A stretch of 64,000 bases of DNA from Paludibacter sp. (GCA_019163375.1 JAFLKK010000008.1:124001-188000), one strand, 5' to 3'; numbered from the stretch's first letter, positions 7,823 to 15,950 are shown. Numbers and translations: made by a program. The notes: generated by a model from the sequence alone, not told the origin.

Positions 7823-7919
7823 CCCATCTGTGCATATCACCCGACAGGCCGACTATAGCGGCCGTTCGGTTGAAATAATAGCTTAGTGAATCTCTGTTAT
7901 CTTAGTGACTTAGTGGTGA

Positions 7920-7960
7920 AATTTAGCCTCATAGAGGCGGCAGCATGGTAGAAAAAAAAA
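7920..7960. repeat. CCTCATAGAGG hairpin repeat
   Basis: Third copy of the hairpin repeat family, ATTTAGCCTCATAGAGGCGG followed by CAGCATGGTAGAAAA; compare 7442-7480. Confidence 0.75.
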
Positions 7961-8022
7961 GAGACCCTGCACACAAGCAAGATCCCTTTAATTATGAATT
8001 GTGAATTATAAATTATGAATTA

Positions 8023-8065
8023 CTTGTACTGAGCGTAGTCGAACTTGTACTGAGCGTAGTCGAAG
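8023..8065. repeat. Tandem pair of 21-bp CTTGTACTGAGCGTAGTCGAA elements
   Basis: Two copies of CTTGTACTGAGCGTAGTCGA(A) exactly 21 bases apart, ending 6 bases from the stop codon of the chain-length gene. Similar pairs are at 9195-9247 (opposite orientation) and 12152-12195. Confidence 0.85.
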
Positions 8066-8071
8066 TATTAA

Positions 8072-9160
8072 TCAGTCTTTCATTGCATTTTTCAAAAACA
8101 ACGCCCCCAATAAATAGAACACAATCAGGAATCCACCCAATATACCGCCGGTAGCCACCGCCTTTACTTTACCGAGCTTTTCTTTCTCCAACGGGAAACG
8201 GGGAGTATCCACAATTTGTACAATCGGTGTTTCGCGCGCCATGTCAAGTTTCAGTGATTCCAGGTTCTTTAGCACCTCGGTATATATTGTAGCGTAAAGT
8301 TGCGCATTATTCTGTTGTTTTAGCCCCGGTACTGCAGCTACCTGAAGCGCAGGATTGATATTTACCTGAGAAAAACTAGCACCTTTGTATAGCGACGATT
8401 CGTAGAGACGCTTTACCGAATCGGCTTTTGCCTCCATCATCTTTATATTCGCACGACTTTGGGCAGTACGGGTATCGCTGTAAAACTGATAGGTTTCTTT
8501 CATCAATGTTTCTACAAACAATTTCGCAAAAAGTTCATCCTTGCTTACAAAGTCAAGGTTCACCAAACTAAGCTTTTTATCTTTACGAGCCACAGTCAAC
8601 GCATTCGATTTGACGATAGCACTATAAATAGAATACAACACACTGTCCTGCGTACGGGTGAGCGTCTCACGTTTTTGACCGATAGGAAAAGTCAGGGTTT
8701 GTAGTTCCTTGTTCTTTGTTTGCTCTTTCCAATCTTCTCTCAACTCATTTACCTGCGCATATACATCTACCAGGTTTTGTTTTTTACCGTAATAGTCTAC
8801 CGGCGAGAGCAAGGTCTGTTCTACAGAGTGGCGCGACTGAATAATTTCCAGTAGGTTATCACCACTAAAAGTGCCACTACTCCCACCACCCATAAGACCA
8901 CTAATACCAAAGGAAGAAGCCAAATCGGCCAATCCACCTCCTCCGGCAGATTTTTCCACCAGGGCAAACGAAAGATGAGCGGTATATTTAGGTTTGGTAA
9001 GCAAAGAAACTACTAAACCAATGGCTGCACCCCCCAATCCAAAAATAAGGATAATAAGCCATTTGCTCAACAGGTATTGCCACCACTCGCGGGCTTTTTG
9101 CATTAATTCTTTTAGCGATATCTCGTCGTCTTGTTGCGCTACTTTAATTTGTTCGGACAT
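8072..9160 (-). CDS. Chain-length determinant (Wzz-type) protein
   Basis: An inner-membrane polysaccharide co-polymerase that would set the length of surface polysaccharide chains. The 362-residue protein has one membrane segment near residues 34-54 (WLIILIFGLGGAAIGLVVSLL), a large periplasmic part with helical, coiled-coil-prone stretches, and a second membrane segment near the C-terminus (TGGILGGFLIVFYLLGALFL), preceded by the proline-bearing TPRFPLEKEKLG typical of Wzz/GNVR proteins. No kinase domain follows, unlike the Wzc homologue at 26000. It lies downstream of the SLBB export gene on the same strand, separated by 232 bases of repeats; the two probably work together. Confidence 0.88.
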   Translation of the reverse strand: MSEQIKVAQQDDEISLKELMQKAREWWQYLLSKWLIILIFGLGGAAIGLVVSLLTKPKYTAHLSFALVEKSAGGGGLADLASSFGISGLMGGGSSGTFSGDNLLEIIQSRHSVEQTLLSPVDYYGKKQNLVDVYAQVNELREDWKEQTKNKELQTLTFPIGQKRETLTRTQDSVLYSIYSAIVKSNALTVARKDKKLSLVNLDFVSKDELFAKLFVETLMKETYQFYSDTRTAQSRANIKMMEAKADSVKRLYESSLYKGASFSQVNINPALQVAAVPGLKQQNNAQLYATIYTEVLKNLESLKLDMARETPIVQIVDTPRFPLEKEKLGKVKAVATGGILGGFLIVFYLLGALFLKNAMKD

Positions 9161-9194
9161 ACTTACAATAATGATAAATTATTAATGGTTAATG

Positions 9195-9247
9195 CTTCGA
9201 CTTCGCTCAGCACAAGTAGTTTGTACTTCGACTTCGCTCAGCACAGG
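9195..9247. repeat. Pair of CTTCGACTTCGCTCAGCACA elements
   Basis: Two copies (9195-9216 and 9226-9247), in inverse orientation to the pairs at 8023 and 12152. They sit between the SLBB gene and the chain-length gene. Confidence 0.8.
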
Positions 9248-9289
9248 TAGTTAGTCGTTTTTAGTATGTAGTTAGTACTTCAACTAGTT

Positions 9290-9391
9290 CTGTACAAATA
9301 GTCACTAAATTCTTTACTATTAGTACTACTTCTCACTACCTACTACTTACTTATTTACTGATTACTGTTCACTGATAACTGATAACTGATC
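9290..9391. repeat. Heptanucleotide-periodic repeat tract
   Basis: The right-hand part reads as successive degenerate heptamers, for example TACTTAC, TTATTTA, CTGATTA, CTGTTCA, CTGATAA, CTGATAA, CTGAT. The 7-base step is held through changes in base composition. It ends 2 bases before the SLBB-gene stop. Confidence 0.7.
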
Positions 9392-9392
9392 C

Positions 9393-11810
9393 TTATTTTA
9401 GCATCGAATAAATCAGTGCTACTACCGATGTAACAGATGTCAACACAGCGATATTCTCACCTGGAGATAGTTTGGCTTTCAGCTCAGCCGGTTTTTCCGG
9501 AACGATAATACGAGCACCCGGTTGAATCTTAGGATAGAAACGAATCCACATAAACCGATTGGTACTTTTAGCTGTTCCGTTGGCGTAGAGAACAAATACT
9601 TTCTTTTTCTCGGCCTGTATGCTAAAACCACCTGCATTATTAATGTATTTACCCAGGCTCATACCTTTTTGATAGCCCACATAGGTTGGGAACAACACCT
9701 CACCTACGACTCGTACCGTTTGCAATTCGCGGGGAACATAGATATTGTCACCTTCTTCAAGGAAGAAATCTTTCTTTCCACCCGGGTTTTTCATAATCTC
9801 ATCCAGATTAATACCTACCACACCTTCGTTTTTAAATATTTTTTCCACCTGATTGGCTTTCTGAATGGAATCCATTGCTGTTACTCCGGTAGAAGCCATA
9901 CCCGCTGTTTTAAGCAGTGTAGCGTCCAACTTGTTATCGTTTTTGGATTGAAGTTGCTTTTTGGTATTATCTTTTGTCAACTCGTTCATGCGTTGCTCTA
10001 TGCCCGTAGTCTTTTCGGTACGAATAAGGAATGCACCTAAGGGGTAAGCATAACGTGTAAAACCACCCGCACGTCTGATAACATCCGATATACGCTCGGC
10101 TTTATTTGTAATATTATAAGCACCCGGACGTAATACTTCGCCTTCAACCTTCACCATACGTACATCTTCGTAACCGGCAATAGTGCGGACAATAATACGG
10201 TCCCCATTTTGAAGTACCATATCACTCACTCCTTTTTTGAAGTTCAACTCTTTATCCAATGCAAATTTGAATACAATCGTTTTTTCGTTGGTATTCAACA
10301 GCTGTTCAGGATCACGGATAACACGCACCAACTCTACTGAATCGGTCATGGCCATCGCTTTAAATCCATTTGCTTTGAAAATGACATCCTTCAGGGTTAT
10401 ATTTTCAACAAATTTGAATTTTCCGGGATTATTTACAGCACCCATTACTTCCACTGCCTGCTCCTCACGATAGTCGAACAAACTTTTAATTACGAGCGAG
10501 TCATCTTTTTGAAGCAAAATGTCGTTCGCAGTTCCTTTCAACACTTCACCCAAATTGAATCCGATGATTTCGGGAATTTGGTTCAATTGTTTACGGTTAA
10601 TATAAGCCATGTTCAGGAACGCATCATCTTTCAAACCACCTGCTTTTTCAACCAGTTGTTTCACGGTAAGACCCGATTCCAATGCATACGTACCCGGGTG
10701 AAGAACAGCTCCGGTCAAATCTACGCGGTTATCATATTTATTAATGGCAGTAGTCGAAACAAAACAAGAATCACCCGACATCAATTTAAAGGAAGACAAT
10801 TGTTTATCGGTCACATCAACCACTGTTTTGCCGACAGCATTCAATCGCAAAACAGTCAACTTTAATTTGTAAGCATTATCGGCAAACCCACCGGCATAGC
10901 GAACCAGTTGTTGCAATGTTTCATTTCGGGTTGTTTCAAAAACAGCAGGGTGCTTTACAGCTCCACTTATGGTTACTTTGTTTACATACGGTTCAACTTT
11001 GATAATATCACCATCGTGGAGTCCTACATTTTCAGACAAAACGCCATCGAAAAGATAACTATACACATCTAAATTGGCAACTACTTTATTTCCACGAATC
11101 ACCTTAATGTCACGCATAGAACCAATAGCGTTAGGTCCACCACAAGCATACAAGGCATTAAATGCAGTAGCAAGCGAAGGAAGAGTATATGATCCGGGGC
11201 GGGTAGCTTCACCCACCACGCTCACACGAATACTACGAATATTGCCAAGGCTTACATTTACATGCGTTTCGCCGGAAGAAACACCCATATAAATTTTGCC
11301 TACCTGATTGCGAATGGCGCGGGTAGCATTTTCTATCGTAGACCCTGCTACTTTTACCGGACCCACATTAGGAATACGGATAGTACCTTCGGGTGAAACT
11401 TTGAGTTTATAACTTGCTTCGTACAAACCGGAAATATCAACCATCACCTCGTCATACGTTCCCAATACATAATTGGTAGGGGTAGCAATGTTCAACTTTG
11501 GTTCAAATGTAAGATTTTCCTTGCTAAATAACTGCGAACCAAAAACGGTGCTAATCTCAGTTGGGGTAGCCGGTGCAATCGTCTTTTTTACTTTTTGATC
11601 GGCTTCTGCTATTTTAGGCTTTTCGCCATCCTCGTTTATCAATGTACGCTCTTCAAATTCTGCAGGAGCATTGGTAGTAGTTGTAGAAGCTTTACCTGAA
11701 GTATATTTCTTATAGGCTTCGAGTTGTTGAGGAGTAAGTTTACTTAAATCCTGAGCGGCTAAGCTACTCACCATAAGCAAAGTTAGGAAGGCAAGTTTAA
11801 TTCTGTTCAT
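9393..11810 (-). CDS. SLBB-domain polysaccharide export outer-membrane protein
   Basis: A large Wza-type export protein expected to form the outer-membrane conduit for polysaccharide. I start it at the ATG at 11810 (MNRIKLAFLTLLMVSSLAAQ), which gives a clean signal peptide cut after AAQ; the track start adds 14 unlikely residues. The 805-residue protein has an N-terminal polysaccharide-export domain (YDEVMVDISGLYEASYKLKV region) followed by about six SLBB-type repeats, each marked by VxGAVxxPGxY-like motifs (SVVGEATRPGSYTL, VDLTGAVLHPGTYAL, VKVEGEVLRPGAYNI, VRVVGEVLFPTYVGY), and a hydrophobic C-terminal end. It is about twice the length of E. coli Wza. The promoter at 11884-11915 fits. Confidence 0.9.
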   Translation of the reverse strand: MNRIKLAFLTLLMVSSLAAQDLSKLTPQQLEAYKKYTSGKASTTTTNAPAEFEERTLINEDGEKPKIAEADQKVKKTIAPATPTEISTVFGSQLFSKENLTFEPKLNIATPTNYVLGTYDEVMVDISGLYEASYKLKVSPEGTIRIPNVGPVKVAGSTIENATRAIRNQVGKIYMGVSSGETHVNVSLGNIRSIRVSVVGEATRPGSYTLPSLATAFNALYACGGPNAIGSMRDIKVIRGNKVVANLDVYSYLFDGVLSENVGLHDGDIIKVEPYVNKVTISGAVKHPAVFETTRNETLQQLVRYAGGFADNAYKLKLTVLRLNAVGKTVVDVTDKQLSSFKLMSGDSCFVSTTAINKYDNRVDLTGAVLHPGTYALESGLTVKQLVEKAGGLKDDAFLNMAYINRKQLNQIPEIIGFNLGEVLKGTANDILLQKDDSLVIKSLFDYREEQAVEVMGAVNNPGKFKFVENITLKDVIFKANGFKAMAMTDSVELVRVIRDPEQLLNTNEKTIVFKFALDKELNFKKGVSDMVLQNGDRIIVRTIAGYEDVRMVKVEGEVLRPGAYNITNKAERISDVIRRAGGFTRYAYPLGAFLIRTEKTTGIEQRMNELTKDNTKKQLQSKNDNKLDATLLKTAGMASTGVTAMDSIQKANQVEKIFKNEGVVGINLDEIMKNPGGKKDFFLEEGDNIYVPRELQTVRVVGEVLFPTYVGYQKGMSLGKYINNAGGFSIQAEKKKVFVLYANGTAKSTNRFMWIRFYPKIQPGARIIVPEKPAELKAKLSPGENIAVLTSVTSVVALIYSMLK

Positions 11811-11883
11811 AGGTTTGTTCGTAGTTTTATTTTGATCAATAAACGTATTCAATATACAAGTATACTTTTCTGTTAATTAGAGC

Positions 11884-11915
11884 ACAAAAGTACTCAAAAA
11901 TGCTATTCTACACAA
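11884..11915 (-). promoter_or_regulatory. Bacteroidota-type promoter of the SLBB export gene
   Basis: On the minus strand TTG (11915-11913), 21 bases, then TACTTTTG (11891-11884), matching the Bacteroidota TTTG/TAnnTTTG pattern. The leader to the chosen ATG at 11810 would be about 70 bases. Confidence 0.65.
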
Positions 11916-12002
11916 GCTAAATGTAAAAAAATAGACTTTTGGCTTTAATTTTGGATTTTATTAATATTTATCTTACAAAAAACAGACCAAAATGAAGTGA
12001 AT

Positions 12003-12058
12003 AGTTAGTAGTTAGTAGTAAGTAGATAGTAGCTAGTTGGTAGTTGGTAGTTATCAGT
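12003..12058. repeat. Heptanucleotide tandem repeat tract (STRR-like)
   Basis: Consecutive heptamers: TTAGTAG, TTAGTAG, TAAGTAG, ATAGTAG, CTAGTTG, GTAGTTG, GTAGTTA. The step of 7 is exact while bases drift, as in the short tandemly repeated repetitive sequences known from cyanobacteria. Confidence 0.8.
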
Positions 12059-12110
12059 AAGCAGTCCCGATAAATCGGGATGTCGCAAGCTCCATAAACA
12101 GTAAGCAGTT
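12051..12110. repeat. Dispersed intergenic repeat with TCCCGATAAATCGGGA hairpin (copy 2, inverted)
   Basis: Reverse complement of the element at 3041-3092: hairpin TCCCGATAAATCGGGA, then TGTCGCAAGCTCCATAAACAG. Only the hairpin loop differs. Confidence 0.75.
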
Positions 12111-12151
12111 GTAAGATTGATTATGAATTATGAATTATCAACTATGAATTA

Positions 12152-12195
12152 CCTGTACTGAGCGAAGTCGAACTTGTACTGAGCGTAGTCGAAGT
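12152..12195. repeat. Tandem pair of 21-bp TGTACTGAGCGnAGTCGAA elements
   Basis: First copy CCTGTACTGAGCGAAGTCGA(A), second CTTGTACTGAGCGTAGTCGA(AG), exactly 21 bases apart, as in the pair at 8023-8065. Confidence 0.85.
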
Positions 12196-12345
12196 ATGAA
12201 CTGAACACATGGCTTTCAAAACAATACTATCTGCTCTTAATTTAAATAAAACTGTCAAAAATACAAGATTAAAAATAACTAATTGCCAATCACTTACATT
12301 CTCGCATTATGAAATTTTGTTTTTTTAAGAAAAATAGTCGTGAAA

Positions 12346-12353
12346 TAATTTTG
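12346..12353 (+). promoter_or_regulatory. TAnnTTTG promoter box before the HTH gene
   Basis: TAATTTTG, 76 bases before the ATG at 12430. A TTTG lies further up at 12316-12319 but the 26-base spacing is long. The box itself fits the consensus. Confidence 0.5.
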
Positions 12354-12429
12354 TAATTACAAAATTATGCACTACGTTTATTGCAGTTTTAAAGATCACT
12401 ATTTTATAAACATTCTAATACTTAATGTC

Positions 12430-12684
12430 ATGACGAAAACGATAACATTCAACGAGCTACGTAAAGTAAAAGATGCGCTTCCAAGCGGTAGTATGACCAA
12501 GATTGCAGAGCAGCTTGGTCTGGAAAAAGAAACTGTGCGCAACTATTTTGGTGGACATGATTACAAAGATGGTAAAAGTTGTGGAGTACATATTGAACCG
12601 GGACCTGATGGCGGTTTGGTAATGTTAGATGATACACAAATATTGGATTTAGCATTTCGAATACTTGATGATAGTAAGTCATAG
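12430..12684 (+). CDS. Small HTH-type DNA-binding protein
   Basis: An 84-residue protein when started at the ATG at 12430 (MTKTITFNELRKVKDALPSG); the track start adds 21 residues of non-coding character that lie between the promoter box and this ATG. The segment SMTKIAEQLGLEKETVRNYFGG (about residues 21-42) has the form of a helix-turn-helix, with turn Gly and recognition helix KETVRNYF. The C-terminal half (GPDGGLVMLDDTQILDLAFRIL) may be a small dimerisation element. It is a Bacteroidota-type regulator of unknown targets, placed divergently from the export genes, which makes local regulation possible but unproven. A strong terminator follows at once. Confidence 0.75.
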   Translation: MTKTITFNELRKVKDALPSGSMTKIAEQLGLEKETVRNYFGGHDYKDGKSCGVHIEPGPDGGLVMLDDTQILDLAFRILDDSKS

Positions 12685-13000
12685 ACAAATAATATTTAAA
12701 AATATAGTAAGAAAGCAGTGATCCCCATTCACTGCTTTCTTTTTGATAACAATTTGAATGATGGGATAATGTATTGATGTGATGATGTGGTAATATAATA
12801 ATGTGGTAATATGATAATGGGAGAATTAAGAAATTAAAAGATTAGAAATGAATGACATTATGGTAACAACACAATCATAACACATACAAATAAAATGCCG
12901 TAGGGATGACATTATGGTAGAATGACATTATGGTAAACCGATATTATAAACAATTGAAAAATAAAACAAAATAATTAGAATCAACAATCAAAAAAGACAA
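12685..13000. other. Intergenic region: terminator and low-complexity repeats
   Basis: After the terminator at 12709-12745 the sequence is AT-rich, with a 16-base periodic run (GTGGTAATATAATAAT / GTGGTAATATGATAAT, about 12787-12820) and a degenerate hairpin repeat with ATGACATTATGGTAGA (about 12893-12940). No gene and no clear TAnnTTTG box for the HIT gene. Confidence 0.7.
12709..12745 (+). terminator. Rho-independent terminator after the HTH gene
   Basis: GAAAGCAGTG (12711-12720), loop of 9, CACTGCTTTC (12730-12739), then TTTTT. Confidence 0.85.
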
Positions 13001-13423
13001 ATGGAAAAAAATCCCGACTGCTTGTATTGCCAACGCAACGAATTACAAAAAAGTTTAATGATAGAAATATGCGACCTGCAGGTTTCTACACTCTTCTTAT
13101 TCAAAGAACAAAGTCACCCCGGACGCTGTGTTGTAGCTTACAAAAACCATGTGAATGAGCTATTTGAACTTTCGGAAAGTGATAGAAATGCTTTTATGGC
13201 AGATGTTTGTCAGGCTGCCGGCGCCATGCAAAAAGCATTCGCCCCTACGAAAATTAACTACGGAGCTTATTCCGACAAATTAGCACATCTACATTTCCAT
13301 TTGGTACCCAAACACGAAGGACAATTTGGATTTGGAGGTACTTTCGAGATGAATCCTCAAAAAGTATATCTTACTGATGCTGAATATGCTGAAACCATTG
13401 ACAGAATTATAAAAGCGTTGTAA
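13001..13423 (+). CDS. HIT family protein
   Basis: A 140-residue histidine-triad nucleotide-binding hydrolase. The catalytic triad motif is visible as HLHFHLVPKH near residues 98-107. The N-terminal DCLYCQRNELQKS holds a CxxC pair often seen in HIT proteins of this type. The middle VAYKNHVNELFELSESDR matches the beta-strand and helix before the active site. Family members hydrolyse nucleoside phosphoramidates or adenylated compounds; the physiological substrate is not predictable. It stands alone, with no close upstream promoter box and repeats on both sides. Confidence 0.9.
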   Translation: MEKNPDCLYCQRNELQKSLMIEICDLQVSTLFLFKEQSHPGRCVVAYKNHVNELFELSESDRNAFMADVCQAAGAMQKAFAPTKINYGAYSDKLAHLHFHLVPKHEGQFGFGGTFEMNPQKVYLTDAEYAETIDRIIKAL

Positions 13424-13522
13424 AATGTAGATTTAGAGTTTAAGGGTGAATTGTTGGAATCGTGTAACTCATTTACTCATCCGCAAATTCACCATTTATC
13501 ATTCACAATTAACTACATCCTA

Positions 13523-13553
13523 TTGTCAATTGAACTTTAATTGTTTAACTTTG
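13523..13553 (+). promoter_or_regulatory. Bacteroidota-type promoter for the rRNA methyltransferase gene
   Basis: TTG (13523-13525), 20 bases, TAACTTTG (13546-13553): full match in elements and spacing. The leader to the ATG at 13639 is about 80 bases and contains heptamer-like TTACACC runs. Confidence 0.7.
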
Positions 13554-13638
13554 AGCCTCAATTACTTTAAGAAGTTGTTTACACCTTACACTTTTACACC
13601 TTAAACAATTAAATCGTTTACCTTTAAACCAAACAAGA

Positions 13639-14970
13639 ATGATTCTCCCGGCTCCCTTCAAAGAACGCACACAAAGACTATTAGGCAATGAATTTCAAGC
13701 ATTTGAAAAGGCGCTGGAGGACGTACCACCCACCAGTATTCGGGTGAATGATAAAATGGAATATGCACCATCCAATGAACATGTGGCGTGGTGCGAGAAA
13801 GGACTTTACTTAAGTGAGCGACCACTTTTCACTGCTGATCCGTTTTTGCATGCAGGTGTTTACTATGTGCAGGAGGCCAGCTCGATGTTTTTATATCAGG
13901 CTGTGAAGCAGCACTTTCCTACTGCCCAAACGGTATTGGATTTATGTGCAGCACCGGGTGGAAAATCGACCTTACTCTCGCAGGCATTACCCGAGAGCAG
14001 CTTGCTGGTAAGCAATGAAATCATTCGTTCGCGCGCCTATATCCTGGCCGAGAACCTTATCAAATGGGGAAATCCCAATGTGGTAGTGAGCAATAACGAA
14101 GCAAAAGATTTTGATGCTCTACCCGGTTATTTCGATGCTATCGTCATCGATGCACCTTGTTCGGGCGAGGGAATGTTTAGAAAAGATGCAGGAGCCATAC
14201 AGGAATGGTCGGAATATAACGTGATACTTTGTGCCCAACGACAACGCGAGATACTTTCGTCGGTATGGGAGGCGCTGAAACACGATGGTGTTTTGGTGTA
14301 TAGCACTTGCACTTTTAATCGTGAGGAAAACGAAGAAAATGTGCAGTGGATATGCGATGAGCTGGGAGCTGATATTTTGCAAATTGACTTAGAGGGAAAT
14401 ACAGACATTACCAAATCTGATATTGGGTATCGGTTTTATCCACACAAAACAAAAGGAGAAGGATTTTTTATGGCCGTTCTACGAAAGAACTCCCACCCTA
14501 CCCGCAGTTTGAAAAATAAAAGTGAAGGAAAGAAATCCGGAAAAACAACAACTAAAAACTTCAATCCACCCTTATCATTACTGCATCCCGAGCGTTGGGA
14601 AATAGTGATGGATAACACTCAAATAAATGCCTACGACAAAAACCGATTAGACGATTTTTTGTTACTCAATAAACACCTGAAATGTATGCATACCGGCATC
14701 TTATTGGGAGAAATGAAAGGAAAAGACTTTATACCTGCTACTTGCGTGGCCTTATCAAAAATGCTCGATAAAGAATCGGTGGAGAACGTGGAGGTGGATT
14801 ACGAAACAGCTATCGCATTTTTGCGAAAAGAAGCCATTCAACTGCCCGAAACCGGTCGCGGCTATATTATAGTTTGCTACAAACAGCAAGCTCTTGGTTG
14901 GGTAAAAAATGTGGGAAACAGATGCAATAATCTCTATCCGCAGGAATGGAGAATAAGAATGAAAATTTAA
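13639..14970 (+). CDS. rRNA (cytosine-C5) methyltransferase, RsmF/NOP2-Sun family
   Basis: A 443-residue SAM-dependent methyltransferase likely to modify cytosine in 16S or 23S rRNA. Visible motifs: the SAM-binding VLDLCAAPGGKSTLL (about 98-112), IDAPCSGEGMFRKD with the first catalytic Cys (about 170), and VYSTCTFNREENE with the second Cys (about 222). The C-terminal part after about residue 290 is the RNA-binding extension found in RsmF-like proteins (ending GWVKNVGNRCNNLYPQEWRIR). No PUA domain is obvious by eye. Assignment to RsmF rather than RsmB is based on the extension and lack of an N-terminal NusB-like domain. Confidence 0.9.
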   Translation: MILPAPFKERTQRLLGNEFQAFEKALEDVPPTSIRVNDKMEYAPSNEHVAWCEKGLYLSERPLFTADPFLHAGVYYVQEASSMFLYQAVKQHFPTAQTVLDLCAAPGGKSTLLSQALPESSLLVSNEIIRSRAYILAENLIKWGNPNVVVSNNEAKDFDALPGYFDAIVIDAPCSGEGMFRKDAGAIQEWSEYNVILCAQRQREILSSVWEALKHDGVLVYSTCTFNREENEENVQWICDELGADILQIDLEGNTDITKSDIGYRFYPHKTKGEGFFMAVLRKNSHPTRSLKNKSEGKKSGKTTTKNFNPPLSLLHPERWEIVMDNTQINAYDKNRLDDFLLLNKHLKCMHTGILLGEMKGKDFIPATCVALSKMLDKESVENVEVDYETAIAFLRKEAIQLPETGRGYIIVCYKQQALGWVKNVGNRCNNLYPQEWRIRMKI

Positions 14971-15078
14971 TGATTAATGATTAGTGGTTAATGATAAATG
15001 GCTAGTGGCAAACTCTTATTTCTTGCCTCTTACTTCTTGCTCCTTGCCTCTATTATTTACTGATAACTGATAACTGAA
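14971..15078. repeat. Mosaic of heptanucleotide repeats
   Basis: Three successive heptamer runs with different wording: TTAATGA/TTAGTGG types (14971-15008), CTTGCCT/CTTACTT/CTTGCTC (about 15021-15050), and ACTGATAACTGATAACTGA (15059-15077). The last run ends directly on the ATG of the next gene. Confidence 0.75.
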
Positions 15079-15840
15079 ATGAGAATTGTATTTTTGGGCT
15101 CAGGTACTTCTACAGGCATACCACAGATTGGGTGTAAATGTAAAGTATGCAGTTCGACGAATAAAAAAGATAAACGGTTGCGTGCTTCGGTTTTAATAAG
15201 CGTGGAATCAACAAAGATCCTTATCGACTGTGGACCTGATTTACGTCAGCAACTCCTTGAAAATAATATCGACAGTCTATCGGGAATTCTACTCACGCAC
15301 GAACATTATGATCACGTGGGAGGATTGGACGATGTAAGACCACTCGGCAAAGCGCAGGTGTATGCCGAGAAAAAAGTATTGAACGTCATTCAGCGAAATA
15401 TGCCCTATTGTTTTGGAGAAAACAGATATCCGGGAGTACCCAGAATTCAGTTAAACGAAATTAACGAAAGCCCTTTCTATATTGAGAACATATTTGTTGA
15501 ACCGATACGGGTTATGCACGCAAGATTGCCTATTTTGGGATTTCGAATTAAAAACATGGCGTATCTGACCGATGTAAAAACCATTGAGCAGACATCTATC
15601 GACAAATTACAAGGACTCGACATACTAATTATCAATGCCTTAAGAATTGAAGAGCATATATCGCACATCTCATTGAGTGAAGCACTGGATATTTCTAAGA
15701 AAATAGGTGCTAAAATGACTTACTTCACGCACATGAGTCATGATATGGGATTACACGATGATATAAACGAAATTTTACCCAAAAATGTGCAATTGGCTTA
15801 TGATCAGCTAATAATAGAATGTGATAATATGGTGATGTGA
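15079..15840 (+). CDS. MBL-fold metallo-hydrolase (PhnP-like)
   Basis: A 253-residue metallo-beta-lactamase-fold hydrolase. The start FLGSGTSTGIPQIGCKCKVC has the N-terminal strand and CxC-type cysteines of the PhnP/YycJ group. The metal site is THEHYDHVGGLDD (HxHxDH, about residues 74-86), with further ligands in MHARLPILG, the YLTDVK strand and the C-terminal THMSHDM. PhnP homologues cleave cyclic phosphodiesters, but many Bacteroidota members have no known substrate. The final residues CDNMVM and stop are encoded by a GATGTGATGATGTGG-type low-complexity repeat, also present at 12775, so the C-terminus may have been reshaped by a repeat. Confidence 0.88.
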   Translation: MRIVFLGSGTSTGIPQIGCKCKVCSSTNKKDKRLRASVLISVESTKILIDCGPDLRQQLLENNIDSLSGILLTHEHYDHVGGLDDVRPLGKAQVYAEKKVLNVIQRNMPYCFGENRYPGVPRIQLNEINESPFYIENIFVEPIRVMHARLPILGFRIKNMAYLTDVKTIEQTSIDKLQGLDILIINALRIEEHISHISLSEALDISKKIGAKMTYFTHMSHDMGLHDDINEILPKNVQLAYDQLIIECDNMVM

Positions 15841-15950
15841 TGATGTGGTGATAAAAAGACAAAATAATAAATAAACAAATAGAGAAATTCCGTATCATTG
15901 TCTTACGGTTGCTTCATAAGTTATAAAAAATAAACCTTTACACTTAAAAT

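Larger units (their letters stand above)
6642..8071. other. 1.4-kb gene-free stretch, repeat-rich
   Basis: No convincing gene. From left to right: a stretch with a small palindrome (GTTCTTGCAGAAC near 6850) and a possible minus-strand promoter box at 6894-6901; AT-rich unique sequence to about 7310; an 8-base periodic run (GTGTAAGA/GTGTAAAG, 7320-7362); hairpin repeats of the CCTCGTAGAGG type (7442-7530 and 7920-7960); a GTGTAACAC repeat (7751-7822); heptamer runs (7991-8020); and a tandem pair of 21-bp TACTGAGCGTAGTCGAA elements (8023-8065). The short frames in it are low in coding character. Confidence 0.8.
11811..12429. other. Intergenic region between divergent genes: promoters and repeats
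   Basis: Holds, in order, the minus-strand promoter for the export gene (11884-11915), AT-rich sequence, a heptamer tract (12003-12058), an inverted copy of the 3041-3092 repeat (12051-12110), more heptamers (GAATTAT/CAACTAT, 12122-12150), a tandem pair of 21-bp elements (12152-12195) and a plus-strand promoter box (12346-12353) before the HTH gene. No gene seen. Confidence 0.8.
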
